Shown: positions 1 through 7,631 of the stretch, in pieces
How positions within the stretch are numbered: position 1 is the first letter of the stretch
Layout of the letters: each line of letters begins with the position of its first letter
Origin: M3007 sp964481485
GTDB lineage: Bacteria; Bacteroidota; Bacteroidia; Chitinophagales; Saprospiraceae
Assembly (NCBI GenBank): GCA_964481485.1
Contig: CAYZVM010000147.1
Coordinates: 1-15,084, forward strand
Direction: 5' to 3'
Length of the DNA stretch: 15,084 nucleotides
Position numbers and translations under genes: made by a program
Notes under the pieces: model-generated
Told to the model about the DNA's origin: nothing
The model's database searches: none
Seen by the model: only the letters and a program-made list of their open reading frames with translations

Positions 1-528
1 AATCGCCGATAAAGCACGATATTATATCCGTTTGTAATATGACAAAGTAGAACTACATATTTCGAATGGATATACACTTTTTTACCTTCTAAAAATCAGC
101 CTACTAAAGCCAAGGGTATATTCGGTAACATCATGGATGTAAACCATAAGAAAAAAATGAAGATCTATGTGGAACTGCCCTCTCATATTTGCACAAATTA
201 TGCCGATGGCTTTGCCTTCATCGCTCCCGTTGGTTCGTTTTTTCCAAATGAGTGGGGTGTCCACGATCTATATGGAAATGTGAGTGAATGGTGTAGCGAT
301 GAATTCGGTTATGACAACGGAAAAGATGTACTACTACACCACTATCAGGGGCCTAACTGGCTGCTCTGGTATTTGGATGACAAGAAACAAATCGTAAATA
401 ACGGCTATTTCAAACTTTACAAAGCAGACGAACCTAATTGGGAAGGTAAGAAGTATGCCGACAATGATGATGTTTTCGATGCTGACGAATCTAACTGCTT
501 TTTGGGCTTCCGCGTGGCCAGCGACTGA
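1..528 (+). pseudogene. 3' fragment of a trypsin-FGE fusion paralog (FGE/SUMF1-like domain), broken at its 5' side
   Basis: The fragment encodes the C-terminal half of an FGE/SUMF1-like domain closely related to the two complete genes that follow. Shared elements are FEWIYTFLP, IFGNI, APVGSF, GVHDLYGNVSEWC, GPNWL.WY and the terminal GFRVASD. Homology begins upstream of the first ATG (133), near position 52, so that ATG is not a natural start. All three forward frames are closed at the left edge: stops at 10 and 40 (frame 1), 35 (frame 2) and 48 (frame 3). Frame 2 before its stop reads K-A-R-Y-Y-I-R-L, which lines up with K-T-G-S-K-Y-R-L of the next gene. About 17 extra bases (35-51) then separate it from the frame-1 continuation. 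I read this as a decayed or misassembled copy. Its protease half would lie to the left of the window. The stop is 34 nt from the next start. Confidence 0.7.
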
Positions 529-562
529 CACACAAAATCTTAAACACATTAAACCTTTTAAA

Positions 563-2197
563 ATGAAAGCCATTTTCTTGACTTTTTGCTTTGCATTATT
601 TCTCACTGGACTGGCCGCTCAAGAACAGTACATGAAATCCGTTGTGCGCATTACCGCACAAATCGAAGGCATCGGCGAAGAAACTGGTGCAGGTATCATC
701 GTCGGTAAAGACGGCGCGAAATACTACGTCGCCACCGCCCGGCACGTCGTGGACGGCTCTGCCGATATCGCGGTGCAAGTGCACGGAGACAAGGCGAAAT
801 ACAAGGCTTCCGTGTTGCACCAAGACGAAGGGATGGACGCGGCGGTGCTGGTGTTCACACCAGGAAAGGCTTTGACCCTGCAAGAACTTTTCCCCGCCGA
901 GCCGGGCATTATCACGCAAGGCCGCAAGGTGCAAAGCATCGGCCATCCGGGGGGCGGGTATTGGCTGGCCAATTTGCTGAACCTAGTGCAACAGTCCTCC
1001 TTGTACGAAGACGAGCGTTTTTTCAGCATCACGCCACAAGCCATTATCGGCGGTTGCTCCGGCGGGCCGGTCTTTGTGGAGACGGGCGCTTGGCTCGGCA
1101 TGATAACCGAGACCAGCGCCGTGCAGGCCAAATGCCTGAAAGCGGAAGCCCTGACCAAGTGGCTTAAAGCGAAAAAAGTGCTCACGCGCCTCGTTGATTT
1201 TCCCGCGCCAGAAATGGTGCGCATGAAAGGCGGGGAAAGCCGTGTGGACACTTTTTTCTTTGACATTTTCAATACTTTCTATTATAAAGATGGATTTGCG
1301 AATGGCACTTATTGTAAGGAGTTGCGCAAGTACACCATAAAGCCGTTTTCCATCGGCAAATACGAAGTGACTGTCAGAGAATTCGAGGCATTCGTGACGG
1401 CCAGCGGATATGAAACATTCGCCGAGAAAGAAGGCGAAAGCATTGTGATGGCCAAAAAACGCAAGGACAAATTCCATTTGACGACTCAAAAAGGTGTCAA
1501 TTGGCGGCACGACGAATTTGGCAATCTTCGCCCGCAAGACCAGTACAATTTCCCAGTGATTCACGTCACGGCAGATGACGCAGAGGCCTATTGCAAATGG
1601 TTGAGTAAAAAAACGGGCAGCAAATATCGTTTGCCGACTTGGAAAGAATGGGTGTACGCTTTTTTACCTCAAAATAATTCGTCCGTCAAGAAAGACGCTA
1701 TTTTTGGCAACATCAGAGACGAAACTTGGAACAACATTGAAATTGGGAACGCGCATTGCCTCAGCGTGGGATACAAAGATGGGTTCAATCAAATAGCCCC
1801 CGCCGGTTCTTTCGCCCAAAATGTGTGGGGCGTTCACGACCTCTACGGCAATGTGAGCGAGTGGTGTCAAGATAAATCTAATGTTATATCTGAAGATGAA
1901 GATGGAGAGAAAGTCAAAATGCCTTGCGCAACTTATCTGGGGCCTAATTGGTTGACTTGGTACACAAAATACACGGGCGATTGCACATGGGGGCCGCTTG
2001 AAAACCCTCAAAAGCAAGATGATTATTTAAATGCCAAGGAGTATGAGGGTTTAAATATTCATTTCATGGGAGAAAGAGAAGAAGGAGAAGGCACTGGAGT
2101 CCCCCTCAGCATGGATGGATTGGTGGAGCCGTACATCCCCCACTCTTTCCCGATGATCCCCATTTGTTTTATCGGCTTCCGTGTCGCCAGCGACTAA
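563..2197 (+). CDS. Secreted trypsin-like serine protease fused to an FGE/SUMF1-like domain (copy 1)
   Basis: The protein has 544 residues from ATG 563, chosen because it starts a clean signal peptide (MKAIFLTFCF...LAAQ, cleavage about residue 19/20). An in-frame start at 455 would bury that peptide inside the preceding fragment. Residues 24-205 form a DegP/trypsin_2-type chymotrypsin fold with H61 (TARHVV), D92 (MDAAVLVF) and S166 (GGCSGGPVF), so a complete triad. Residues about 218-544 are an FGE/SUMF1-like C-type-lectin-fold domain: MVRMKGG, FSIGKYEVT, GVNWRHDEFG, AYCKWL, YRLPTWKEW, GVHDLYGNVSEWC and the terminal GFRVASD. The family's RGGSW block and catalytic cysteine pair are not recognisable, so the domain probably binds something rather than making formylglycine. 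Export to the periplasm or surface is expected. It lies 36 nt before a paralog and is probably co-transcribed with it. Ligand and protease substrate are unknown. Confidence 0.88.
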   Translation: MKAIFLTFCFALFLTGLAAQEQYMKSVVRITAQIEGIGEETGAGIIVGKDGAKYYVATARHVVDGSADIAVQVHGDKAKYKASVLHQDEGMDAAVLVFTPGKALTLQELFPAEPGIITQGRKVQSIGHPGGGYWLANLLNLVQQSSLYEDERFFSITPQAIIGGCSGGPVFVETGAWLGMITETSAVQAKCLKAEALTKWLKAKKVLTRLVDFPAPEMVRMKGGESRVDTFFFDIFNTFYYKDGFANGTYCKELRKYTIKPFSIGKYEVTVREFEAFVTASGYETFAEKEGESIVMAKKRKDKFHLTTQKGVNWRHDEFGNLRPQDQYNFPVIHVTADDAEAYCKWLSKKTGSKYRLPTWKEWVYAFLPQNNSSVKKDAIFGNIRDETWNNIEIGNAHCLSVGYKDGFNQIAPAGSFAQNVWGVHDLYGNVSEWCQDKSNVISEDEDGEKVKMPCATYLGPNWLTWYTKYTGDCTWGPLENPQKQDDYLNAKEYEGLNIHFMGEREEGEGTGVPLSMDGLVEPYIPHSFPMIPICFIGFRVASD

Positions 2198-2233
2198 CTT
2201 GAAAAATCAACTAAAGCATTGTAAACCAAAGAA

Positions 2234-3706
2234 ATGAAATTTCTTTTTTTAGCTTTCTGTTGCACATTGCCGCTCCTGCCGCTCTCCGCGCAAGAGCAAT
2301 ACATGAAATCCGTCGTGCGCATCACCGCCCAACTCGAAGGCATCGGCGAAGAAACTGGTGCAGGCATCCTCGTCGGAAAAGAAGGCACGAAATATTACAT
2401 CGTCACTGCCCGCCACGTTGTACACGGCTCCGAGGATATTGCTGTGCAAGTGCATGGCGACAAGGCGAAATACAAGGCGACCGTCTTGCACCAGGACGAG
2501 GAAATGGATACGGCGGTGCTGGTGTTTACACCCGAAAAGACGCCGGTTTTACGAGAACTAATACCTGCCGATGCTGAAATCATCACACAAGGCCGAAAAG
2601 TGCAAAGCATCGGCCATCCCGGCGGAAGTTATTGGCTTCCCAATTTGCTGAACCTTGTACAGCAAACATCTTTGTATGAAGACGAGCGTTCTTTCAGCAT
2701 CACACCACAGGCTGTGATAGGTGGATGTTCAGGTGGGCCAGTTTTTATCGAAACAGGTGGCTGGCTCGGCATGATTACTGAAACCAGTGCCGTGCAGGCC
2801 AAATGCCTAAAAGCCGACGCTATAAGGCATTGGCTGAAACAACTTAAAGTGCCTCTTGACTGCATTTACTTCCCTTTTCCTGAGATGGAGTTCATAAAAG
2901 GAGGGCAGGTAAGGGTGATTCCACCTCTTTTTGCCGATGTTTGTGATAGTATCCCTTCTAATGTTCCATCTTTTTCCATCGGAAAATACGAAGTGACTAT
3001 CAAGGACTTTGCGGCGTTCGTTATGGCAACAGGGTATGTCACATCCGTCGAAAAAGAATATTATGTCAAATCTATGAGACTGTTCAAAGGAAGGGCTCAT
3101 TCCGAAAGTTCTGATGGCCAATCTAAATATTTTGATACAGTTTCCTGGGGATTTGTGGAAAAGGGTGTCAATTGGCGGCATGATGAATTTGGCGAAATTC
3201 GACCATATGAACAATACAACTATCCAGTGACATATGTGACCGAAGGGGATGCATGGGAATATTGTAAATGGCTCAGCAAAAAAACGGGCGTCACTTACCG
3301 GCTTCCCAAACAAGAAGAGTGGGCATACGTTTTTCTTCCTTCGAGTGAAATGCCTTTACCTGATGAAGCCATTTTAGGCAATCTTTTAGATTCGAGTTGG
3401 AATGGCCCAAATCAAAATTCGTTTGAAACGGATTACAAAGATGGCTTCCAGTTTATAGCGCCGGTCGGTTCTTTTGTACCAAACGTTTGGAGGCTTCATG
3501 ATATATACGGTAATGTATCAGAGCATTGTGAAGGTAAACGCCCACATTGTCAAAAGCCACGTTGGTCAGCTTATTACTACGTCAACAATTCACTTGAATG
3601 GACAATTAGACCTCCTATAGGCTTCATTGAAACAGGGGTTTGGGAGCACGATAAAGGTTGGGACTGGGTTACTTACGATGGTGGCTTCCGCGTCGCCAGC
3701 GACTGA
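2234..3706 (+). CDS. Secreted trypsin-like serine protease fused to an FGE/SUMF1-like domain (copy 2)
   Basis: A tandem paralog of the gene just upstream, 490 residues. The signal peptide is MKFLFLAFCC...PLSAQ, followed by EQYMKSVVRITAQ, identical in both copies. The protease half (about 24-205) is nearly collinear with copy 1 without gaps, and its triad sits at the same residue numbers: H61, D92 (MDTAVLVF) and S166 (GGCSGGPVF). The FGE-like half (about 218-490) has FSIGKYEVT, GVNWRHDEFG, YCKWLSKKTG, YRLPKQEEW, LHDIYGNVSEHC and the terminal GFRVASD. It has diverged far more than the protease half, most strongly between GNVSEHC and GFRVASD: 51 residues here, 102 in copy 1 and 70 in the left-edge fragment. 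No RGGSW block or FGE cysteine pair is visible. The pattern suggests a constant protease attached to a diversifying recognition domain. The next gene starts 29 nt downstream. Confidence 0.88.
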   Translation: MKFLFLAFCCTLPLLPLSAQEQYMKSVVRITAQLEGIGEETGAGILVGKEGTKYYIVTARHVVHGSEDIAVQVHGDKAKYKATVLHQDEEMDTAVLVFTPEKTPVLRELIPADAEIITQGRKVQSIGHPGGSYWLPNLLNLVQQTSLYEDERSFSITPQAVIGGCSGGPVFIETGGWLGMITETSAVQAKCLKADAIRHWLKQLKVPLDCIYFPFPEMEFIKGGQVRVIPPLFADVCDSIPSNVPSFSIGKYEVTIKDFAAFVMATGYVTSVEKEYYVKSMRLFKGRAHSESSDGQSKYFDTVSWGFVEKGVNWRHDEFGEIRPYEQYNYPVTYVTEGDAWEYCKWLSKKTGVTYRLPKQEEWAYVFLPSSEMPLPDEAILGNLLDSSWNGPNQNSFETDYKDGFQFIAPVGSFVPNVWRLHDIYGNVSEHCEGKRPHCQKPRWSAYYYVNNSLEWTIRPPIGFIETGVWEHDKGWDWVTYDGGFRVASD

Positions 3707-3735
3707 CTTGAAAACATTTTAAATCAACCAAAACC

Positions 3736-4491
3736 ATGCGCAACACAATCCTGATTTTCATCGCGTTTGCCTTGCTGCCAGCCTTCCTCACGGCGCAACG
3801 CGACAGCACTTGGCTGAAAAAAAACGACAAAGGCAATCGCTTCGAGGGCAACTACTCCCGCCAAGTGGCCAACCCCTCCATCGAATTAGTGTCGCTCACC
3901 GGCAACTTCGAGACCTACCAGACCGGCTCCAAACAACAACTCAAAGTACAGTTTTGCCTCCCCGAAGGAGGCGAATATTTGATAAAAGCCGAAGAATTAC
4001 GCCCCATTCAATACTACTGGATGCAAAGCAAAGAGACGAAAGGCGGCAAGGGTTGGAACAAATTTGACAACTGGCCGGTGGACGGCGCACTCCGCCAACT
4101 CAACGTGCCGGCCGAAAACCTCGGCGTGGTGGCCTTTGTCGGCGACCCCAAGCGCAAGCGCTTTGCCCCGGCGCTGGTTTTTCACAGCAAAGCTCCCGCA
4201 GAGGTCAAACGCTACATCGCCAAGTTGCGCCTCGGCCATTCCATCGCCAAAGGCACAGCCAAAGTGTATCGCGGCCAATATGAAAAAGCCATTCCGCCGA
4301 GCGACAAATTGGTCAGCACCGTTGCCATTCAAGGTTATTCTGAGGGCAGCAACTTTTCTTTATCCCTGAAAACTGAGCAGTTGGGCAAAGAAGCGGGCTG
4401 GTTCACCGTCGCATTGGAGTTGGAAAAAACCGGCGGCGGGCAGAAATTGTCATACACTTTTTGCCTGTATCACCAGCCAGCGCTCAATTGA
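3736..4491 (+). CDS. Small secreted protein of unknown family, last of the protease-FGE cluster
   Basis: The protein has 251 residues with a clear signal peptide (MRNTILIFIAFALLPAFLTA, mature end at about Q21). I do not recognise a family. The mature part alternates short hydrophobic and polar stretches and looks beta-rich. It has few cysteines (FCLPEGG near 79 and FCLYHQ near the end), no membrane helix after the signal peptide and no T9SS sorting domain. The close spacing to the second protease-FGE gene and its shared orientation suggest one transcript. It could be a partner, inhibitor or substrate of the proteases, but nothing in its sequence decides between these. No start alternative improves on ATG 3736, which begins the signal peptide directly. 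Confidence 0.85.
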   Translation: MRNTILIFIAFALLPAFLTAQRDSTWLKKNDKGNRFEGNYSRQVANPSIELVSLTGNFETYQTGSKQQLKVQFCLPEGGEYLIKAEELRPIQYYWMQSKETKGGKGWNKFDNWPVDGALRQLNVPAENLGVVAFVGDPKRKRFAPALVFHSKAPAEVKRYIAKLRLGHSIAKGTAKVYRGQYEKAIPPSDKLVSTVAIQGYSEGSNFSLSLKTEQLGKEAGWFTVALELEKTGGGQKLSYTFCLYHQPALN

Positions 4492-4492
4492 T

Positions 4493-4615
4493 TTGGTGAT
4501 TGGTTGGATTGGCGACTGGTTATGTGGCAATGAAAATTTGGAAAAAATTTACCGGTCACCTAATCACCAAGTCAACCAATCATCAATAAACCAGTCAACT
4601 AATCACCAAGTCAAC
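4493..4615. repeat. Inverted and direct repeat cluster in the spacer before the EAD-like membrane gene
   Basis: The left arm 4493-4521 begins TTGGTGATTGGTTG and ends ACTGGTT. The complement of 4589-4609 reads TTGGTGATTAGTTG then ACTGGTT. The arms therefore match over 21 bases with one mismatch and an 8-nt bulge in the left arm. In addition, the 17-mer CTAATCACCAAGTCAAC occurs exactly at 4560-4576 and 4599-4615, ending two bases before the ATG of the next gene. There is no T-run after the hairpin, so it is not a standard intrinsic terminator. It could be a dispersed palindromic repeat, an RNA structure between two cistrons, or a binding region. Confidence 0.7.
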
Positions 4616-4617
4616 GC

Positions 4618-5937
4618 ATGACCGACCAAGCGACAATCAACCGGCTCATCGGAGAGAATGAAGTCCAAAAAGTCTTCGACTTGTTGCTCCCCTACACAAA
4701 AGAACACGCCTCGGAGCAACATAAAACATTGTTGCTCCTCGCCGCCCGTTGGGAGAAAATGCAACAACAAGAGCGGGAAAACACGGAACATCCCGACGAA
4801 TTGCGCCGTGAACACAGCCGGATTTTGAAAGCCTTGATTCAGGTAAGCAGCACCGTGTTTGGTAAGCCACGTTTTCTCGGCAGCCGGAAGAGCAAACGTT
4901 TGACGGCTGTCGCTACGGTAGCGTTGTTCGTCGCGTCCATTTTCTGGATGTTCCAACCCCGTCAAGGATTCGAAGCAGTAGTGGATATTTCCTGCCAACG
5001 CGCCGCGTTCACTTTTTTGAACGGCAGTAGCAGCGTATTCGACAACGCGCCTTTGAAACAGGCGCGGGTGCAAAATTTTTCCCAAATCGGCATCCAAACA
5101 ACCGAAGTGCAATTGGACGTGGACGCAGACGGCAAAACCTACGAAACGTTGGCGCCCGTGCCGGAAGGTTTGCTCACTTTGAATCCGATACCCGATGTGG
5201 GCGGTGCGGAGTTCTCAGCCCATCCGCTCCAACTTTTTTCCCTCGATTACAAACCCGGAGCGCAGTTGAGCGTGGGCATTTCGCAGGACAATCCCCGCGA
5301 ATTGCAATTGGACGTTTTGCACTCGGCACGCACGCACGCAGAGTTCGATTTTTCAGGAAATCTTTTCTTTTACGCCAACTTAACCGAAGCCTCCGGCCTC
5401 GAAGCCTTGGCTCTACCCGACCAATTGGCCGGCCTCGTCGTCAGGGAAGATGCGCGAAAGATTTTTGTGGAAAGCGAGCAAGCGCTCGTCACTTTTTTCT
5501 TCGAATTCGAAGATTCGTTGCGTTTCAAGGTACAAAAAATGACAGCCAAAGACTTTGAGTTTTCCGTGAAGGAAGGCCAAGACCGGCTGAGCAGTATTCT
5601 ATCGGGCAGCATTCAACTGACCGACGCACAGGGCAAATCCTACCGAGAAATCACTGCTGGCAAAGATGGTGAAATCGAGTTGAAACCCATGGAGTCGCTG
5701 ATGGTCAATGAATTGTCAGTAAATTCTTCAGGTATCCGACTTCAACTTTCCGGCGAAATGGAAGATGTCCTTACTGGCACCGATCTCGCTAGCCTCAAGT
5801 TGCAAAACCCACTGAACGGCGCTTGGCTTTGGCACAATCATACTTACACCGTGCTTGCCGTCTGCTTCGCCACGTTGGCCGCGCTGCTGGTCATGTGGTT
5901 TGGCTTCCCGACTGAGTGGAGGCGTTTACGGGGGTGA
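4618..5937 (+). CDS. Two-TM membrane protein with cytoplasmic EAD11-like (effector-associated) domain and large extracytoplasmic domain
   Basis: The protein has 439 residues. Residues 1-76 are helical and resemble the effector-associated domain EAD11 of bacterial conflict systems, a small adaptor domain that pairs signalling and effector proteins. The visible core is LLLLAARWEKMQQQE (38-52), P-D-E-L-R-R-E (59-65) and RILKAL (68-73), which fits the family pattern A-R-W-x(2)-hydrophobic ... E-x(2)-R-E-x(2)-R-I-x(2)-A-L. A basic stretch (RKSKR, 90-94) precedes TM1 at about 95-112. Residues 113-408 look beta-rich and match nothing I recognise. TM2 spans about 411-430, followed by the basic tail PTEWRRLRG. 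Positive-inside logic puts both ends in the cytoplasm and the large domain in the periplasm. Same strand as the protease-FGE genes, after a 126-nt repeat-bearing spacer. I infer a transmembrane sensor or scaffold linking envelope events to cytoplasmic partners. The EAD assignment is by eye. Confidence 0.8.
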   Translation: MTDQATINRLIGENEVQKVFDLLLPYTKEHASEQHKTLLLLAARWEKMQQQERENTEHPDELRREHSRILKALIQVSSTVFGKPRFLGSRKSKRLTAVATVALFVASIFWMFQPRQGFEAVVDISCQRAAFTFLNGSSSVFDNAPLKQARVQNFSQIGIQTTEVQLDVDADGKTYETLAPVPEGLLTLNPIPDVGGAEFSAHPLQLFSLDYKPGAQLSVGISQDNPRELQLDVLHSARTHAEFDFSGNLFFYANLTEASGLEALALPDQLAGLVVREDARKIFVESEQALVTFFFEFEDSLRFKVQKMTAKDFEFSVKEGQDRLSSILSGSIQLTDAQGKSYREITAGKDGEIELKPMESLMVNELSVNSSGIRLQLSGEMEDVLTGTDLASLKLQNPLNGAWLWHNHTYTVLAVCFATLAALLVMWFGFPTEWRRLRG

Positions 5938-5951
5938 AACTGCATGTTTCA
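5935..5951. terminator. Small hairpin spanning both convergent stop codons
   Basis: TGAAAC (5935-5940) and GTTTCA (5946-5951) form a perfect 6-bp stem around the loop TGCAT. The left arm contains the TGA of the membrane-protein gene. The right arm is the reverse complement of the TGA of the NAD synthetase gene. The two convergent genes are separated by only 11 nt, so this is the only structure available to separate them. There is no T-tract on either side, so termination activity is uncertain. Confidence 0.4.
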
Positions 5952-7604
5952 CGACAAATACTTCCCGACTATCGGCATCCTTCGCCCCATACCAAAACCT
6001 TTGCTGCTGACGCGCAGCACCGGCGCGGCCTGCTCGCGTTTGAATTCGTTGATGTTCACCATGCGCAATACCCGCTTCACGAGTGCCTCCTCAAAACCCA
6101 TCTCCACCAATTCGCGCGGCCCCTGCCGACATTCGATGTATTGATAAAGGAGCGGGTCGAGCACCTCATATGGTGGCAAACTATCAGAATCTTTTTGGCC
6201 GGGGCGAAGTTCGGCACTGGGCGGTTTGGAGATAGAGTTTTGCGGAATCACCCCGGCATCCTTGTTGATAAATTTGGCCAATTCGTACACTTCCGTTTTA
6301 TAGACATCGCCGAGCACGGAAATACCGCCGCACATATCGCCGTAGAGTGTGCCGTAGCCGACTGCCATTTCACTTTTGTTGGTGGTATTCAATAAGATAT
6401 GGCCGAATTTATTGCTCATCGCCATAAGTAGCGTGCCGCGCACCCGGGCCTGGATGTTTTCCTCGGTCACGTTGAAAGGCTGTCCGGCAAAGTGCGGCTG
6501 CAAGGCCGCCTCGAAAGATTCGTACATGGATTTTATGGCCACGATGTCGTGCTGAATCCCAAGATTTTCGGCCAATTGGCGGGCATCGTCCACCGAATGG
6601 TCGCTGCTGAACTGGCTGGGCATGAGCAGCACCCGCACATTTTCTGGCCCCAAGGCCCGGGCTGCCAGCACCGCCGTCACTGCCGAGTCAATGCCGCCGG
6701 AAAGGCCGAGTATGGCTTTTTTGAAATTCAATTTTTGAAAATAATCGCGGATGCCCACCACCAGCGCGTCGTGGATGAGCCGGATTTTGTCTTTGGGTTG
6801 CTCGCCTTTACCCGTTGAAGGCTTGCCGAAGTCGGGGCGCAATACTTCATCCAATTCATAAAAATTCAAACCTTCCTCGAAGTAGGGCATTTCATCAAAA
6901 ACTTGACCATTGGGCGACATCACGATGCTGCCGCCGTCGAATATAATGTCGGTCTGTGCGCCGACATGGTTGACATAGAACATCGGGATTTTGTATCGCT
7001 CCACATTGGCGCGGACGACGCGGATGCGCTCGGCAGCGTGGGCATAGGAGAACGGCGAGGCAGATATGTTGATGATAAAATCCGGCTGTTCCGGCATCAT
7101 TTCGTCCAATGGGCAAATGGTGTAGAGCGGGTTTTCGTTGCCCACGTTCCAGATGTCCTCGCAGACGGAAAGGGCGATTTTTTTCCCCATAAATTCTATG
7201 GTGTGAAATTCCGTAGCAGGCTCGAAGTAGCGGTATTCATCAAAAATATCGTAGGTCGGGAGCAATGCTTTGTGCTGAACACCAAGGACTTGGCCCTCAT
7301 GCAAGAGGTAGGCGGAGTTGTACAGGTCTTTGCCTTCGAGGAAAGGATTGCGGGTGGGCGCACCCACCACGATACCGATGCCCCGGCTGGCGTGGCGCAG
7401 GGTTTTGATGGATTCGTAGCTTTGGCGGATGAAGTCGTCGAACTCCAAAAAGTCGCGGGGCGGGTAGCCGCACACGGCGAGTTCGCCAAAACAGATGAGG
7501 TCGGTTCCCTGACTTTTGGCGGATTCGACGGCAGTGAGCATTTTGGAGAGGTTGCCCTCGAAGTTGCCGATGTGGTAGTTGAGTTGGGCGAGCGCGATTT
7601 TCAT
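5949..7604 (-). CDS. nadE: Glutamine-dependent NAD+ synthetase
   Basis: The protein has 551 residues, a usual length for the bifunctional enzyme. It makes NAD+ from deamido-NAD+ with ATP, taking ammonia from glutamine, in the cytoplasm. The N-terminal nitrilase-type glutaminase domain (about 1-265) shows the Glu-Lys-Cys triad: E41 (FGELAVCGYPPRD), K112 (HKALLPTYDIFDEYRYF) and C148 (LSVCEDIWN). The C-terminal NAD synthase domain (about 275-551) has the pyrophosphatase loop LGLSGGIDSAVTAV (SGGIDS 302-307), followed by LLMPSQFSS, NTTNKSE, GTLYGDMCGG and KPPSAELRPGQKDSDSLPPYE. It ends FGMGRRMPIVGKYLS, typical of the family. ATG 7604 gives the canonical MKIALAQLNYHIG start. It lies 27 nt downstream of the TPR-like gene on the same strand, so co-transcription is likely. 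Confidence 0.97.
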   Translation of the reverse strand: MKIALAQLNYHIGNFEGNLSKMLTAVESAKSQGTDLICFGELAVCGYPPRDFLEFDDFIRQSYESIKTLRHASRGIGIVVGAPTRNPFLEGKDLYNSAYLLHEGQVLGVQHKALLPTYDIFDEYRYFEPATEFHTIEFMGKKIALSVCEDIWNVGNENPLYTICPLDEMMPEQPDFIINISASPFSYAHAAERIRVVRANVERYKIPMFYVNHVGAQTDIIFDGGSIVMSPNGQVFDEMPYFEEGLNFYELDEVLRPDFGKPSTGKGEQPKDKIRLIHDALVVGIRDYFQKLNFKKAILGLSGGIDSAVTAVLAARALGPENVRVLLMPSQFSSDHSVDDARQLAENLGIQHDIVAIKSMYESFEAALQPHFAGQPFNVTEENIQARVRGTLLMAMSNKFGHILLNTTNKSEMAVGYGTLYGDMCGGISVLGDVYKTEVYELAKFINKDAGVIPQNSISKPPSAELRPGQKDSDSLPPYEVLDPLLYQYIECRQGPRELVEMGFEEALVKRVLRMVNINEFKREQAAPVLRVSSKGFGMGRRMPIVGKYLS

Positions 7605-7631
7605 TAAAAATGAGCGATTGAAGGGTAAATG

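Noticed and set aside
455..562. Upstream in-frame extension of the first complete trypsin-FGE gene
   Set aside because: It overlaps the preceding fragment's coding end, and the signal peptide begins at ATG 563, matching the start of the second copy.
724..1564. Long - strand frames opposite the first protease-FGE gene
   Set aside because: Their composition mirrors the sense gene. The sense strand carries the signal peptide and catalytic triad.
563..3706. Diversity-generating retroelement locus
   Set aside because: No reverse transcriptase or template repeat lies in the window, and the variable inserts differ in length. Kept only as a test under the variable-insert finding.
6903..7607. 234-codon open frame on the + strand
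   Set aside because: It lies wholly opposite nadE, whose catalytic motifs are intact. An antisense shadow.
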